A stretch of DNA of 64,000 nucleotides from Bacillota bacterium. GTDB lineage: Bacteria > Bacillota > Clostridia > Acetivibrionales > Acetivibrionaceae. The notes beneath the pieces were generated by a model, which did no database searches, was not told the DNA's origin, and saw nothing but the letters and a program-made list of their open reading frames with translations. A program made the translations under genes and the position numbers. Below are positions 26,167-33,569 of this stretch, piece after piece; position 1 is the first letter of the stretch, and every line of letters starts with the position of its first letter. The DNA is taken from NCBI GenBank assembly GCA_023398495.1, contig JAEWSG010000013.1:62001-126000 (forward strand), in the 5' to 3' direction.

Positions 26167-27643
26167 ATTTGCCTAAAATACGATGTAAAATGCGTCGTAA
26201 GAAGGATTTTTTTACAGGTAAACTTTGGTTTGATATAGTATCAGTATTTTTTTTGACGGAATTTGTAGAGTCAACCTTAGGTGCAGGAGATAAGGGTTTG
26301 GTGTTTTTATGTGAGGGCCTTGGAGGTTTTGACGGATTTTCTTTAAAGGGTTTTCTTACAGGTTTATTGCTTGCAATTGCAGCAGATGGCTGATTTTTGT
26401 GTCTAGAAGGCTTTGGTTGTGGATTCTTTTTTTGAACTGAGTGTGAGTTGGTATGTTGAGAACTGCCATGCACAGAGTTTGCCATTGCCCATTTATCAGC
26501 TTGGACTTCTTGTTTTTTGTACATTTCTTCTGTAGGCAATTCACCTTCGGTTATCATAGCTCCGATATGTTCTTCTATAGCATAAAGGGACATAATGTCT
26601 TCGCTTGTAACTAAAGTAAGGGCTCGACCTCCATTTCCTGCTCTGCCGGTACGGCCGATTCTATGCACGTAGCTGTCTTTTTCCACAGGAACATCGTAGT
26701 TAATAACAAGAGATAAATTGTCAATATGGATACCACGAGCAGCAACATCTGTGGCTACAAGCAAGTGAAACTCTCCGTGCTTAAACTGTTGAATGGTTTT
26801 CATTCTCTTGCCTTGAGGGATATCGCCGTGCAGTGCCTGACAGGCATATCCCTTTCGTGTTAGGAAGCTTTGAACTCTATCAACAGCAACCCTGGTGTTA
26901 CAAAAGATCATACAGCTTTCAGGCCGCTCTATTAAAAGCAAATGGTTTAGTTCAGTATTTTTTTGCCGGGAATCAACTCGGTAATATATCTGTTCAATTA
27001 AATCAACCGTCTTGGTCTGTGACTTGATTTCTATAGTTTTTGGTTGTTTCATATATTCCTTGCATATCCTGCGTATTTCGGGCGGAATGGTAGCTGAAAA
27101 CAGGAGAGTCACTCTGTCTTTAGGGAGAGTTCGGATGATCTTTACCACTTGATCGAGAAAGCCCATGTCAAGCATTCTGTCTGCTTCATCAAGCACCAGA
27201 AAACGTATATTTTTTGTTGTAAGGTTTCCAGTACTAATATGATCGAACACACGCCCTGGTGTTCCGGTTACAATGGAGACACCCCGGCTTAGTGTCTGAA
27301 TTTCCAGGCTCATACTGTGCTGGCCATAAACCGCAGTAGTTTTGTGGTGAAGATGCTTTGCCATTTTTTTTAGTTCGTTGTCTACTTGTACTGCCAGCTC
27401 ACGGGTTGGAGTAAGTATAAGACCTTGTGGACCTGTAGATTCCGGAGCGATAATCTGCAGCATGGAAACTCCAAAGACAGCAGTTTTACCGCTTCCCGTT
27501 TTACTCATTACAATAAGGTCTTCATTATTTAGAATATGAGGAATTGCCTTACTTTGTACTTCTGTAGGTCTTTCAAAACCCATTTCTTCTAAAGCTTTTA
27601 AAATTGGGGGCGAAATGCCCAGATCATTAAAACTGTTCTTCAT
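26165..27643 (-). CDS. DEAD-box ATP-dependent RNA helicase
   Basis: The 492-residue helicase unwinds RNA duplexes, with likely roles in RNA decay, ribosome assembly or cold growth. Motifs in order are the Q-motif region 'FNDLGISPPILKALEEMGF', 'SKTGSGKTAVFG' (I), 'PTRELAVQV' (Ia), 'DEADRMLDMGF' (II), 'FSATIPPEI' (III), 'VATDVAARGIHI' (V) and 'HRIGRTGRAG' (VI). After the core (about residue 370) comes a low-complexity basic, Pro- and Ser-rich tail of about 115 residues, likely to bind RNA non-specifically. The ATG follows AGAGGAT. It is monocistronic with its own terminator. Confidence 0.95.
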   Translation of the reverse strand: MKNSFNDLGISPPILKALEEMGFERPTEVQSKAIPHILNNEDLIVMSKTGSGKTAVFGVSMLQIIAPESTGPQGLILTPTRELAVQVDNELKKMAKHLHHKTTAVYGQHSMSLEIQTLSRGVSIVTGTPGRVFDHISTGNLTTKNIRFLVLDEADRMLDMGFLDQVVKIIRTLPKDRVTLLFSATIPPEIRRICKEYMKQPKTIEIKSQTKTVDLIEQIYYRVDSRQKNTELNHLLLIERPESCMIFCNTRVAVDRVQSFLTRKGYACQALHGDIPQGKRMKTIQQFKHGEFHLLVATDVAARGIHIDNLSLVINYDVPVEKDSYVHRIGRTGRAGNGGRALTLVTSEDIMSLYAIEEHIGAMITEGELPTEEMYKKQEVQADKWAMANSVHGSSQHTNSHSVQKKNPQPKPSRHKNQPSAAIASNKPVRKPFKENPSKPPRPSHKNTKPLSPAPKVDSTNSVKKNTDTISNQSLPVKKSFLRRILHRILGK

Positions 27644-27758
27644 TATTATCCTCTTTCGTAAGTGATAGATGCATAAATTATATCATTTTTCTTTGAATTG
27701 TTCCATTTTTTTTTCAAAGTATAGAGAATAATTCAGCTATGTAATATTAAAAAAGTAT

Positions 27759-27788
27759 TGCACCAATGGAAGGCACTGTGATATAATT
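27759..27788 (+). promoter_or_regulatory. Promoter of the trp operon
   Basis: TTGCAC (27759-27764), an 18-base spacer and TATAAT (27783-27788) place the transcript start near 27795. That is just before the first TAG/GAG triplet of the leader. Confidence 0.7.
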
Positions 27789-27798
27789 ACTTTCAGAA

Positions 27799-27867
27799 TA
27801 GTTGAGAAGAGCTAGTTTGTTGAAAAGGATTTATTTTTTGTGAAGAGATGAGAAGAGATGAGGCTAG
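27799..27867 (+). promoter_or_regulatory. TRAP-like GAG/TAG triplet array in the trpE leader
   Basis: Two clusters of (G/T)AG triplets are visible. The first is TAG-GAG-GAG-TAG at 27799, 27804, 27809 and 27813, spaced 2, 2 and 1. The second is GAG-GAG-GAG-GAG-TAG at 27845, 27850, 27855, 27860 and 27865, every one spaced by exactly 2 bases. This is the binding pattern of the tryptophan-sensing TRAP protein, known from Bacillus to use about 11 (G/U)AG repeats spaced by 2-3 bases. No T-box motif is present in this leader. The assignment rests on the pattern; the TRAP gene (mtrB) is not in the window. Confidence 0.65.
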
Positions 27868-27894
27868 ATGCGATAATTTAATTGCGTTCTGTAT

Positions 27895-27920
27895 GCCAGA
27901 ATCCTTATTCTGGCTTTTTT
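27895..27920 (+). terminator. Attenuator-type terminator before trpE
   Basis: GCCAGAAT (27895-27902) pairs with ATTCTGGC (27907-27914), loop CCTT, followed by six T. It lies 50 bases before trpE, well after the promoter, so transcription would stop here unless an alternative fold forms. Bases 27825-27831 (AAGGATT) are complementary to 27900-27906 inside this hairpin and could be part of an antiterminator that TRAP binding would prevent. Confidence 0.85.
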
Positions 27921-27970
27921 AGTCGGTTCAACTCTCATGTCTTCCTTGTGAAAACAAAGGAGGCATCAAA

Positions 27971-29452
27971 ATGTTTTATCCAAGTATTGAAGAGGTCAGA
28001 ATTTTAGCTAAAGACTACAATATCATTCCTGTTTCAATGGAAGTTTATGCTGACATGGAAACACCTATCAGTCTTTTTAAAAGGTTTGAGCAAAGTAAGT
28101 ATTGCTTTCTTTTAGAGAGCGTTGAAGGTGGTGAAAAATGGGGAAGATATTCAATTATCGGGAAAGATCCTTTTATTTCGGTTAAAAGTTATACAAATAA
28201 GACCATTATAGAAGAAGCTGGAAAGGTTTCGGAAGTTGAGGGAAATCCAGTAGAAGTAATACGGTCACTTATGGAGAAATATAAGGGGGCGAGTGTTCCT
28301 AGGATGCCCAGGTTTACCGGTGGTGCTGTTGGTTTCTTTGGATACGATATGATAAGGTATTATGAAAACCTTCCAGACACACCTGTAGATGATTTGAAGC
28401 TTCCGGAGAGTCACTTTTTGTTTGCTGACGAAGTACTGGTTTTTGATCACTTAAAGCAAAAGATTCATATTATAGTGAATCTGCATGCTGATGGAAATAT
28501 TGAAAGAGGTTATAACAGCGTTCTGGACAGGATTAAATCTATTTACAGCGAAATACTGGAAACCAGATGGAAAACTACTGACAATATTAAGCCTGATTTG
28601 AGTGCAAAAAATTTTCAATTTAAATATGCAAGCAACGTTAGCAGGGAAAAGTACTGTGAAAATGTTATAAGGGCAAAACAGTATATAAAAGATGGAGATA
28701 TATTTCAGGTGGTATTGTCTCAACGTTTATGTGTCCAAACTAGTGAGAGTCCGTTTAATGTTTACAGGGCACTACGTTTGATAAATCCGTCACCATATAT
28801 GTATTATTTGAAGTTCAATGAATACTGCATTGTCGGGTCATCGCCTGAAATGCTGGCGAGGGTTGAAGAAGGTATAGTTGAGACATGTCCTATAGCAGGG
28901 ACAAGGAAACGAGGAAAGACGAAGGAAGAGGATATAGCCCTTGAAAAGGAGCTTCTAGCTGATGAAAAAGAGCTGGCAGAGCACACGATGTTGGTGGATC
29001 TTGGAAGGAATGACGTTGGAAAAGTATCTTGTTATGGAACGGTCAAGGTAAAGGATTCAATGCACATAGAGAAATACTCCCATGTAATGCATATTGTTAC
29101 GAATGTACAGGGAACTTTAAGAGACGATAAAACTGCCTTTGACGCAATGATGTCCATAATGCCTGCTGGCACATTATCAGGAGCTCCTAAGGTTCGAGCT
29201 ATGGAGATAATCGACGAACTGGAAAATGTAAAAAGAGGTCCTTATGGAGGAGCAATCGGATACTTGAGCTTTAACGGAAATCTCGACAGTTGTATTACAA
29301 TAAGAACTATGATTTTTAGAGATAATAAGGCCTACGTTCAGTCGGGTGCGGGAATAGTAGCTGATTCAGAACCTGAAAAAGAATATGAAGAGTGCCTGAA
29401 TAAGGCAAAAGCACTTTTAAAAGCTATAGAGGAAGCTGGTGAGATAAGATGA
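27971..29452 (+). CDS. trpE: Anthranilate synthase component I
   Basis: TrpE (493 residues) makes anthranilate from chorismate, using ammonia delivered by TrpG. The N-terminal domain carries the tryptophan feedback site 'CFLLESVEGGEKWGRYSIIG'. The catalytic domain has 'FQVVLSQRL', 'PIAGTRKRGKT', 'HTMLVDLGRNDVG', 'LSGAPKVRAMEIIDELE' and 'GPYGGAIGYLSF'. AAAGGAGG lies 7 bases before the ATG. Its stop overlaps the trpG start as ATGA, so the two subunits are coupled. Control is probably by both transcription attenuation in the leader and feedback inhibition. Confidence 0.97.
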   Translation: MFYPSIEEVRILAKDYNIIPVSMEVYADMETPISLFKRFEQSKYCFLLESVEGGEKWGRYSIIGKDPFISVKSYTNKTIIEEAGKVSEVEGNPVEVIRSLMEKYKGASVPRMPRFTGGAVGFFGYDMIRYYENLPDTPVDDLKLPESHFLFADEVLVFDHLKQKIHIIVNLHADGNIERGYNSVLDRIKSIYSEILETRWKTTDNIKPDLSAKNFQFKYASNVSREKYCENVIRAKQYIKDGDIFQVVLSQRLCVQTSESPFNVYRALRLINPSPYMYYLKFNEYCIVGSSPEMLARVEEGIVETCPIAGTRKRGKTKEEDIALEKELLADEKELAEHTMLVDLGRNDVGKVSCYGTVKVKDSMHIEKYSHVMHIVTNVQGTLRDDKTAFDAMMSIMPAGTLSGAPKVRAMEIIDELENVKRGPYGGAIGYLSFNGNLDSCITIRTMIFRDNKAYVQSGAGIVADSEPEKEYEECLNKAKALLKAIEEAGEIR

Positions 29453-30024
29453 AGAGAAAGGTATTGATTATTGATAATTATGACTCTTTTACTTATAACC
29501 TGTATCAATATATTGGAGAGATAAACCCTGATATTGAGGTATACAGAAATGACAGGATAACAATTGAAAAAATAAAGGAAAGAGCTCCAACACATATTGT
29601 TATTTCTCCAGGGCCAGGTTTCCCTAAAGATGCTGGCATAAGTACTCAGTTAATAAAGGTTATGGGATGTGAAACCCCTGTTTTGGGTGTTTGTTTAGGG
29701 CATCAGGCAATTGGTGAAGCTTTTGGTGCAAAGGTAGTACATGCAAAGAAACTCATGCATGGAAAAGCTTCAGAGATTTTTGTAAATAGAGATTGTCCGT
29801 TGTTTAAAAGGCTTAATCATAAAATAATGGCAGGAAGATATCATTCTCTTATAGTAGAGAACGAAACACTCCCATCCTGTTTAAAAGTAACTGCAAGGTC
29901 TGAAGATGGAGAAATAATGGGAGTAATGCACGAGCTCTACCCTGTCTTTGGAATACAGTTTCATCCTGAGTCTGTTCTAACGCCGGATGGAAAGGAAATT
30001 ATAACGAACTTTCTTGCAGTATAG
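29449..30024 (+). CDS. trpG: Anthranilate synthase component II (glutamine amidotransferase)
   Basis: TrpG (191 residues) hydrolyses glutamine and channels ammonia to TrpE. It is a class I amidotransferase with the nucleophile Cys in 'VLGVCLGHQAIGEAFG' and the His-Glu pair in 'FGIQFHPESVLTPDG'; 'NYDSFTYNLYQYIG' marks the N-terminus. The same subunit may also serve PabA in folate synthesis, as in Bacillus, where TRAP controls it separately. In this operon it is directly coupled to trpE through a 4-base overlap. The unusual structured gap comes after it, before trpD. Confidence 0.95.
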   Translation: MKRKVLIIDNYDSFTYNLYQYIGEINPDIEVYRNDRITIEKIKERAPTHIVISPGPGFPKDAGISTQLIKVMGCETPVLGVCLGHQAIGEAFGAKVVHAKKLMHGKASEIFVNRDCPLFKRLNHKIMAGRYHSLIVENETLPSCLKVTARSEDGEIMGVMHELYPVFGIQFHPESVLTPDGKEIITNFLAV

Positions 30025-30090
30025 GAATTTGTAAAAATCCTATTTTTGTAAATTCCTATACTTGGGATTGGAAAGGGGGTTTCCCTTTCC
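30020..30090 (+). other. Two hairpins between trpG and trpD
   Basis: The first has an 11-bp perfect stem (30020-30030 with 30050-30060) that continues after a 2x2 internal loop into 6 more pairs with a CCT loop; it begins at the trpG stop. The second pairs GGAAAGGG (30070-30077) with CCCTTTCC (30083-30090). Neither is followed by a T-run. They may set mRNA stability or shape the GAG-rich ribosome site that follows. Confidence 0.75.
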
Positions 30091-30114
30091 TGTATTAAGA
30101 AGGATTTAAAGATT

Positions 30115-30139
30115 GAGAAGAGAAGAGAGGAGAGTTGAG
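30115..30139 (+). promoter_or_regulatory. TRAP-like GAG array overlapping the trpD ribosome site
   Basis: GAG triplets at 30115, 30120, 30125 and 30130 are each spaced by 2 bases, and another is at 30137. The GGAG Shine-Dalgarno at 30129-30132 lies inside the array, 8 bases before the trpD ATG. If TRAP binds it would block trpD translation, as it does for several trp-related genes in Bacillus. Confidence 0.55.
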
Positions 30140-30140
30140 T

Positions 30141-31169
30141 ATGGTAAAAGGGGCAATTCAAAAATTAGTTGAGGGCAGAAATTTGTGTGAAAGTGAAATA
30201 ACTGAAGTACTTAACTGTATAATGGAAGGTAATGCAACGCAGGCTCAGATTGGAAGCTTTATTACAGCACTTCGGATTAAGGGAGAAACAATTGAAGAAA
30301 TAACCGGATGTGCTAAGGTAATGAGAGAAAAGGCAGACAAGATAATACTGGATAAGGATTATTTTATAGACATTGTTGGAACAGGTGGAGATTGCTCGTA
30401 TAGTTTTAATATATCAACAGCAGCGTCCTTTGTAGCAGCAGCAGGTGGGGTGACTGTTGCAAAACACGGTAACAGGTCAGTGTCGAGTAAAAGCGGAAGT
30501 GCTGATGTTCTCGAAAGCTTGGGTGTAAATATATCGTTAGAGCCTGAGAAGGTAAAAGAATGCATTGAAAAACTGGATATAGGCTTTATGTTTGCACAGA
30601 CTTTTCACAAATCAATGAAACACGCGGCAGGACCTAGAAAGGAGTTAGGTATCAGAACTATATTCAACATTTTAGGGCCTCTTACTAATCCTGCTTCTGC
30701 AAAAGGTCAAGTACTAGGAGTGTTTAGCGAAAATTTAACTGAACCTTTGGCACATGTCCTTTTGAATTTGAATGTTGAAAATGCAATGGTTGTGTATGGT
30801 TTAGATGGAATGGATGAAATTTCATTGTCTGCTCATACAAGAGTTTCTGAATTAAAAAACGGTAGAGTTACTACCTATGACCTGAATCCTGAGGACTTTG
30901 GATTGAGATTGGCGGATAAAGCGGACATTGTTGGAGGAGATTCAGTAGAAAATGCAGAGATAATTTTGTCAATATTTAATGGTGAATTGGGAGCTAAGAG
31001 GGATATTGTTGTTCTAAATGCAGCAGCAGCATTGTATGTTGGTAAGGCAGCAGAAAATATTGAGGCAGGCATAAAATTAGCAGAAGAAATTATTGATAGC
31101 GGAAAAGCATTAAATAAGCTAAATGAGCTCAAAAGCCTTTCAAATTCATTATGTCTTGTCCTAAATTGA
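30141..31169 (+). CDS. trpD: Anthranilate phosphoribosyltransferase
   Basis: TrpD (342 residues) joins anthranilate to PRPP. The PRPP-binding motif 'DIVGTGGDCSYSFNISTAAS', 'KHGNRSVSSKSGSADVLE' and 'FAQTFHKSMKHAAGPRKELG' are all present. The ATG at 30141 has GGAG 8 bases upstream; a TTG two codons earlier is less likely. Its stop codon lies within a half-copy of the dispersed repeat. It is separated from trpG by 116 bases, unlike the tight trpEG junction, which points to separate translational control. Confidence 0.95.
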   Translation: MVKGAIQKLVEGRNLCESEITEVLNCIMEGNATQAQIGSFITALRIKGETIEEITGCAKVMREKADKIILDKDYFIDIVGTGGDCSYSFNISTAASFVAAAGGVTVAKHGNRSVSSKSGSADVLESLGVNISLEPEKVKECIEKLDIGFMFAQTFHKSMKHAAGPRKELGIRTIFNILGPLTNPASAKGQVLGVFSENLTEPLAHVLLNLNVENAMVVYGLDGMDEISLSAHTRVSELKNGRVTTYDLNPEDFGLRLADKADIVGGDSVENAEIILSIFNGELGAKRDIVVLNAAAALYVGKAAENIEAGIKLAEEIIDSGKALNKLNELKSLSNSLCLVLN

Positions 31170-31190
31170 ATGCGATAAAGATTTTACATG
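31164..31190 (+). repeat. Half-copy of dispersed repeat module A at the trpD stop
   Basis: ATTGAATGCGATAAAGATTT and the following TACATG match the first half of the element. The second half (GTGCTTCAATTTC) is missing. The trpD stop codon TGA is part of the match. Confidence 0.65.
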
Positions 31191-31215
31191 CAACCCACAA
31201 ACATGGAGGAAATTT

Positions 31216-31995
31216 ATGATTTTAGATAAAATAGTAGAACAAAAAAAGTTACAACTTAAAGATGAAATGAGCAGGATGTCGATTGAGGGGTGGAAGCAGC
31301 GTATAAAAAGACCTGGTATGCACAGTACTCAGAACTTTTTCAAGGCACTAAAAAATAATGATGATATATCGATAATAGCTGAGGTGAAGAAAGCTTCACC
31401 TTCTAAAGGGATAATTAAAGAGGATTTTAACCCTTTATTGATTGCTAAGGAATATAGCGAATCTAACGTGCAAGCGATGTCTGTTTTAACTGAGAAGAAC
31501 TTCTTTTTAGGGGATGACGATTATTTGGTAAGAATACGTCAGGCATACCCTACCCCGATTTTAAGAAAAGATTTTATAATAGATATGTGGCAGGTATACC
31601 AATCAAGGTGTCTTGGTGCAGATGCCATACTTCTTATAACGTCTATACTATCTGATGAAAACCTAAAAAAGTTTCAAGTTGTAGCCGAAATACTTGGAAT
31701 GCAATGTCTTGTTGAGGTTCATAATAAGGAGGAGCTAGACAGGGCTTTGGAATCTGGTGCAAAAATAATCGGAATAAATAACAGGGATCTCAACACTTTT
31801 GATGTTGACATAAGGACAACAGAGAAGCTTATGAATTATATCCCCCATGATAGAGCAGTTGTGAGTGAGAGTGGAATAAAGGACAAAAACGACATTAATT
31901 ATCTGAAACAACTTGGTGTTGATGCAGTTTTAATTGGTGAATCCCTTATGAGGGCTGCTTCTATAAAGGAGAAAATAATTGAACTGAGGGGATAA
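31216..31995 (+). CDS. trpC: Indole-3-glycerol phosphate synthase
   Basis: TrpC (259 residues, TIM barrel) closes the indole ring. Catalytic motifs are 'IAEVKKASPSKGIIKEDF' (Glu and Lys), 'ILRKDFIIDMWQVYQSR', 'LVEVHNKEELDRALESG', 'IGINNRDLNTFDVD' and 'VVSESGI'. ATGGAGGAAA lies 7 bases before the ATG. It follows trpD by 46 bases and is separate from trpF, unlike the fused protein of enterobacteria. Confidence 0.96.
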   Translation: MILDKIVEQKKLQLKDEMSRMSIEGWKQRIKRPGMHSTQNFFKALKNNDDISIIAEVKKASPSKGIIKEDFNPLLIAKEYSESNVQAMSVLTEKNFFLGDDDYLVRIRQAYPTPILRKDFIIDMWQVYQSRCLGADAILLITSILSDENLKKFQVVAEILGMQCLVEVHNKEELDRALESGAKIIGINNRDLNTFDVDIRTTEKLMNYIPHDRAVVSESGIKDKNDINYLKQLGVDAVLIGESLMRAASIKEKIIELRG

Positions 31996-31996
31996 T

Positions 31997-32018
31997 AGAA
32001 GTGCAACTTCTGTTTTTA
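31997..32018 (+). other. Terminator-like hairpin between trpC and trpF
   Basis: AGAAGT (31997-32002) pairs with ACTTCT (32006-32011), followed by GTTTTT. The short stem could reduce transcription into trpF but is weak. A second imperfect hairpin (TGCC...GGCA, about 32020-32048) follows it. Confidence 0.4.
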
Positions 32019-32121
32019 ATGCCTGAGAAAGTGAATTTTTTTCTGGCATCAAAAGTTCTACTGAAAGGCTGTTTGCTGTGAAGGAATACCTTAGGAGTTA
32101 ACGATTGGGATTGGTGTAAAT

Positions 32122-32775
32122 ATGACGCTGGTAAAAATATGTGGTATAAAAAGAATTGAAGATATCCTGTATGTAAACAAGTATTTGCCTCATTACATAG
32201 GTTTTGTTTTTGCGCAAAGCAAGCGCAGGGTATCGGCAGATCAAGCTAGAAGTTTAAAACAAAAGCTTGCTCCTGGAATAAAGACTGTTGGCGTATTTGT
32301 GAATGAAGCAGTTGAGAAGATAGTGGAAATTGTAGATGAGTGCAAATTGGACTGTATTCAGATTCATGGTGATGAGACTGTACAGTATGTTGATACACTC
32401 AGAGGAATGCTTCACTCACACCCCTCAGGTCGAGGAGTTGAGATATGGAAAGCTGTCAGGGTAAAGGATGAAAGCTATATAAGTTTGCTAAGTTTATATA
32501 AAGCTGATGTATTCTTATTGGATGCTTTTGTAGAGGGTGCATATGGTGGTGCCGGGAAGGTTTTTGACTGGAAATTGGCAAGTCTGGCTGAAGCTTTTGG
32601 TAAGGTATTTGTTGCCGGAGGCTTGAGTTTAGGAAATGCAGCAGAGGTAGTAAAATCCATAAGACCTTATGGTGTAGATGTGAGCAGTGGTGTTGAAACT
32701 GGAGGCTTCAAGGATGAATTTAAAATCAGGCAATTTATTGATGAAATTATTCAGGCTGATAAAGAAATGTGTTAA
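32122..32775 (+). CDS. trpF: Phosphoribosylanthranilate isomerase
   Basis: TrpF (217 residues, TIM barrel) performs the Amadori rearrangement before TrpC. Motifs are 'LVKICGIKRIEDIL' with the catalytic Cys, 'HYIGFVFAQSKRRVS', 'KTVGVFVNEAVEKI', the catalytic Asp in 'VFLLDAFVEGAYGGAGKVFDW', and 'VAGGLSLGNAAEVV'. The ribosome site is poor: GGGATTGG lies nearby, while TAGGAG is more than 20 bases away, so translation may be modest. It is the last trp gene in the window; trpB and trpA do not follow. Confidence 0.94.
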   Translation: MTLVKICGIKRIEDILYVNKYLPHYIGFVFAQSKRRVSADQARSLKQKLAPGIKTVGVFVNEAVEKIVEIVDECKLDCIQIHGDETVQYVDTLRGMLHSHPSGRGVEIWKAVRVKDESYISLLSLYKADVFLLDAFVEGAYGGAGKVFDWKLASLAEAFGKVFVAGGLSLGNAAEVVKSIRPYGVDVSSGVETGGFKDEFKIRQFIDEIIQADKEMC

Positions 32776-32807
32776 TATACCACTATTGCTCACTATTGCT
32801 ACTTTTA

Positions 32808-32921
32808 TTGCGGTTTCAGCTTCGGTATGATATAATGATAAAAAAGTAATTATTTCTTCTGACAGTTTTATATTATAGCTATGCAAAAAGTGATTGCTTG
32901 AAATTTGGCAGTCACTTTTTT
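32808..32921 (+). ncRNA. Possible short RNA: orphan promoter followed by terminator
   Basis: TTGCGG (32808-32813), a 17-base spacer and TATAAT (32831-32836) form a promoter pointing into non-coding DNA. About 50 bases downstream is a terminator: AAAAAGTGATTGC (32885-32897) paired with its complement at 32908-32920, then T. The predicted transcript would be near 78 bases. The hairpin could instead be the trp operon terminator, and the promoter could be chance in AT-rich DNA. Confidence 0.4.
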
Positions 32922-32944
32922 ATAAAAAGAACTTAAATATATAA

Positions 32945-33037
32945 ATCACGAAAATGACTATAAATTGGAAAATTTGATTTTCGTGACATTGTATTAATGA
33001 AATTGAAGTGCGATGTAAAATCTTTATCGCGTTCAAT
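32945..33037 (-). repeat. Dispersed two-hairpin repeat, complete copy
   Basis: This 93-bp copy is in reverse orientation. Module B (ATCACGAAAAT to ATTTTCGTGAC) comes first and module A (GAAATTGAAGTGCGAT to GCGTTCAAT) second. By eye it is roughly 85-90% identical to the reverse complement of 57373-57465. Confidence 0.85.
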
Positions 33038-33079
33038 ATGGTATCTTTGCTTAAAGTTGCAAAGAGCCAAAACTTAAGT

Positions 33080-33210
33080 ACATTAAAAATTGCATAAGGG
33101 CAAAGGGTATTAGATTAAGATTTACAATAAGCACATTAAAAACTGCACACGCAAAACGAAAGAGTGTATGTTGACACGCAAAACTTTGCCAGGATAAAAT
33201 TAGATTAAGA
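33080..33210 (+). repeat. Nested direct repeats upstream of the pectate lyase gene
   Basis: ACATTAAAAAYTGCA occurs at 33080 and 33133, and ATTAGATTAAGA at 33109 and 33199, so two related units stand in tandem. The second unit also carries a 10-base direct repeat CACGCAAAAC (33148 and 33175). The rest of the 794-base gap between trpF and the pectate lyase gene holds the possible short RNA, the dispersed repeat, the 17-base motif and a 16-bp palindrome (33530-33545). No coding frame is credible. Confidence 0.6.
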
Positions 33211-33329
33211 AAAATAAAGTTGCTTTTAACCAGAAAATCTTAAAATCTGAATCAGGAAATAATTAATTTTTACAGTAATAGTCTACGTAATAATCTACAA
33301 AGTATATGATAAAGAAATAAACATACTAC

Positions 33330-33346
33330 AGCGGAAGCTGCAATCA
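33330..33346 (+). repeat. 17-base recurrent motif, copy 2
   Basis: AGCGGAAGCTGCAATCA lies 240 bases before the pectate lyase start. A partial echo, ACAGCGGAACAATT, follows about 45 bases later. Confidence 0.5.
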
Positions 33347-33569
33347 AAATTGTAATACTGCTGTGGCAAACAGCGGAACAATTCTTCTTAAAAAGTTTGT
33401 TTCTTTATTTAGATAATTCAGTTTTATTCAAGTAAGTTATCTTGTTTTCAGGAGGTGAAATTTTTCGTAGCAGTTAACTTGCAGATTTATAAATCAGCAT
33501 GAATTTAATGGACCACGAAGATCTAGAGATGCATCTTAAGATGCAAAAAACTTATTGGGAGGATGTTTT

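Noticed and set aside
27849..27923. A 24-codon open frame in the trp leader that could be a leader peptide
   Set aside because: It contains only one Trp codon, has no clear ribosome site and runs through the terminator hairpin, so ribosome-mediated attenuation is not supported.
31997..32018. Transcription terminator splitting trpC from trpF
   Set aside because: The stem is only 6 bp with G before the T-run; kept as a weak hairpin, not a terminator.
33080..33210. Cyclic-di-GMP-I riboswitch before the pectate lyase gene
   Set aside because: Some words match, but I could not form the expected helices, so it is reported only as repeats.
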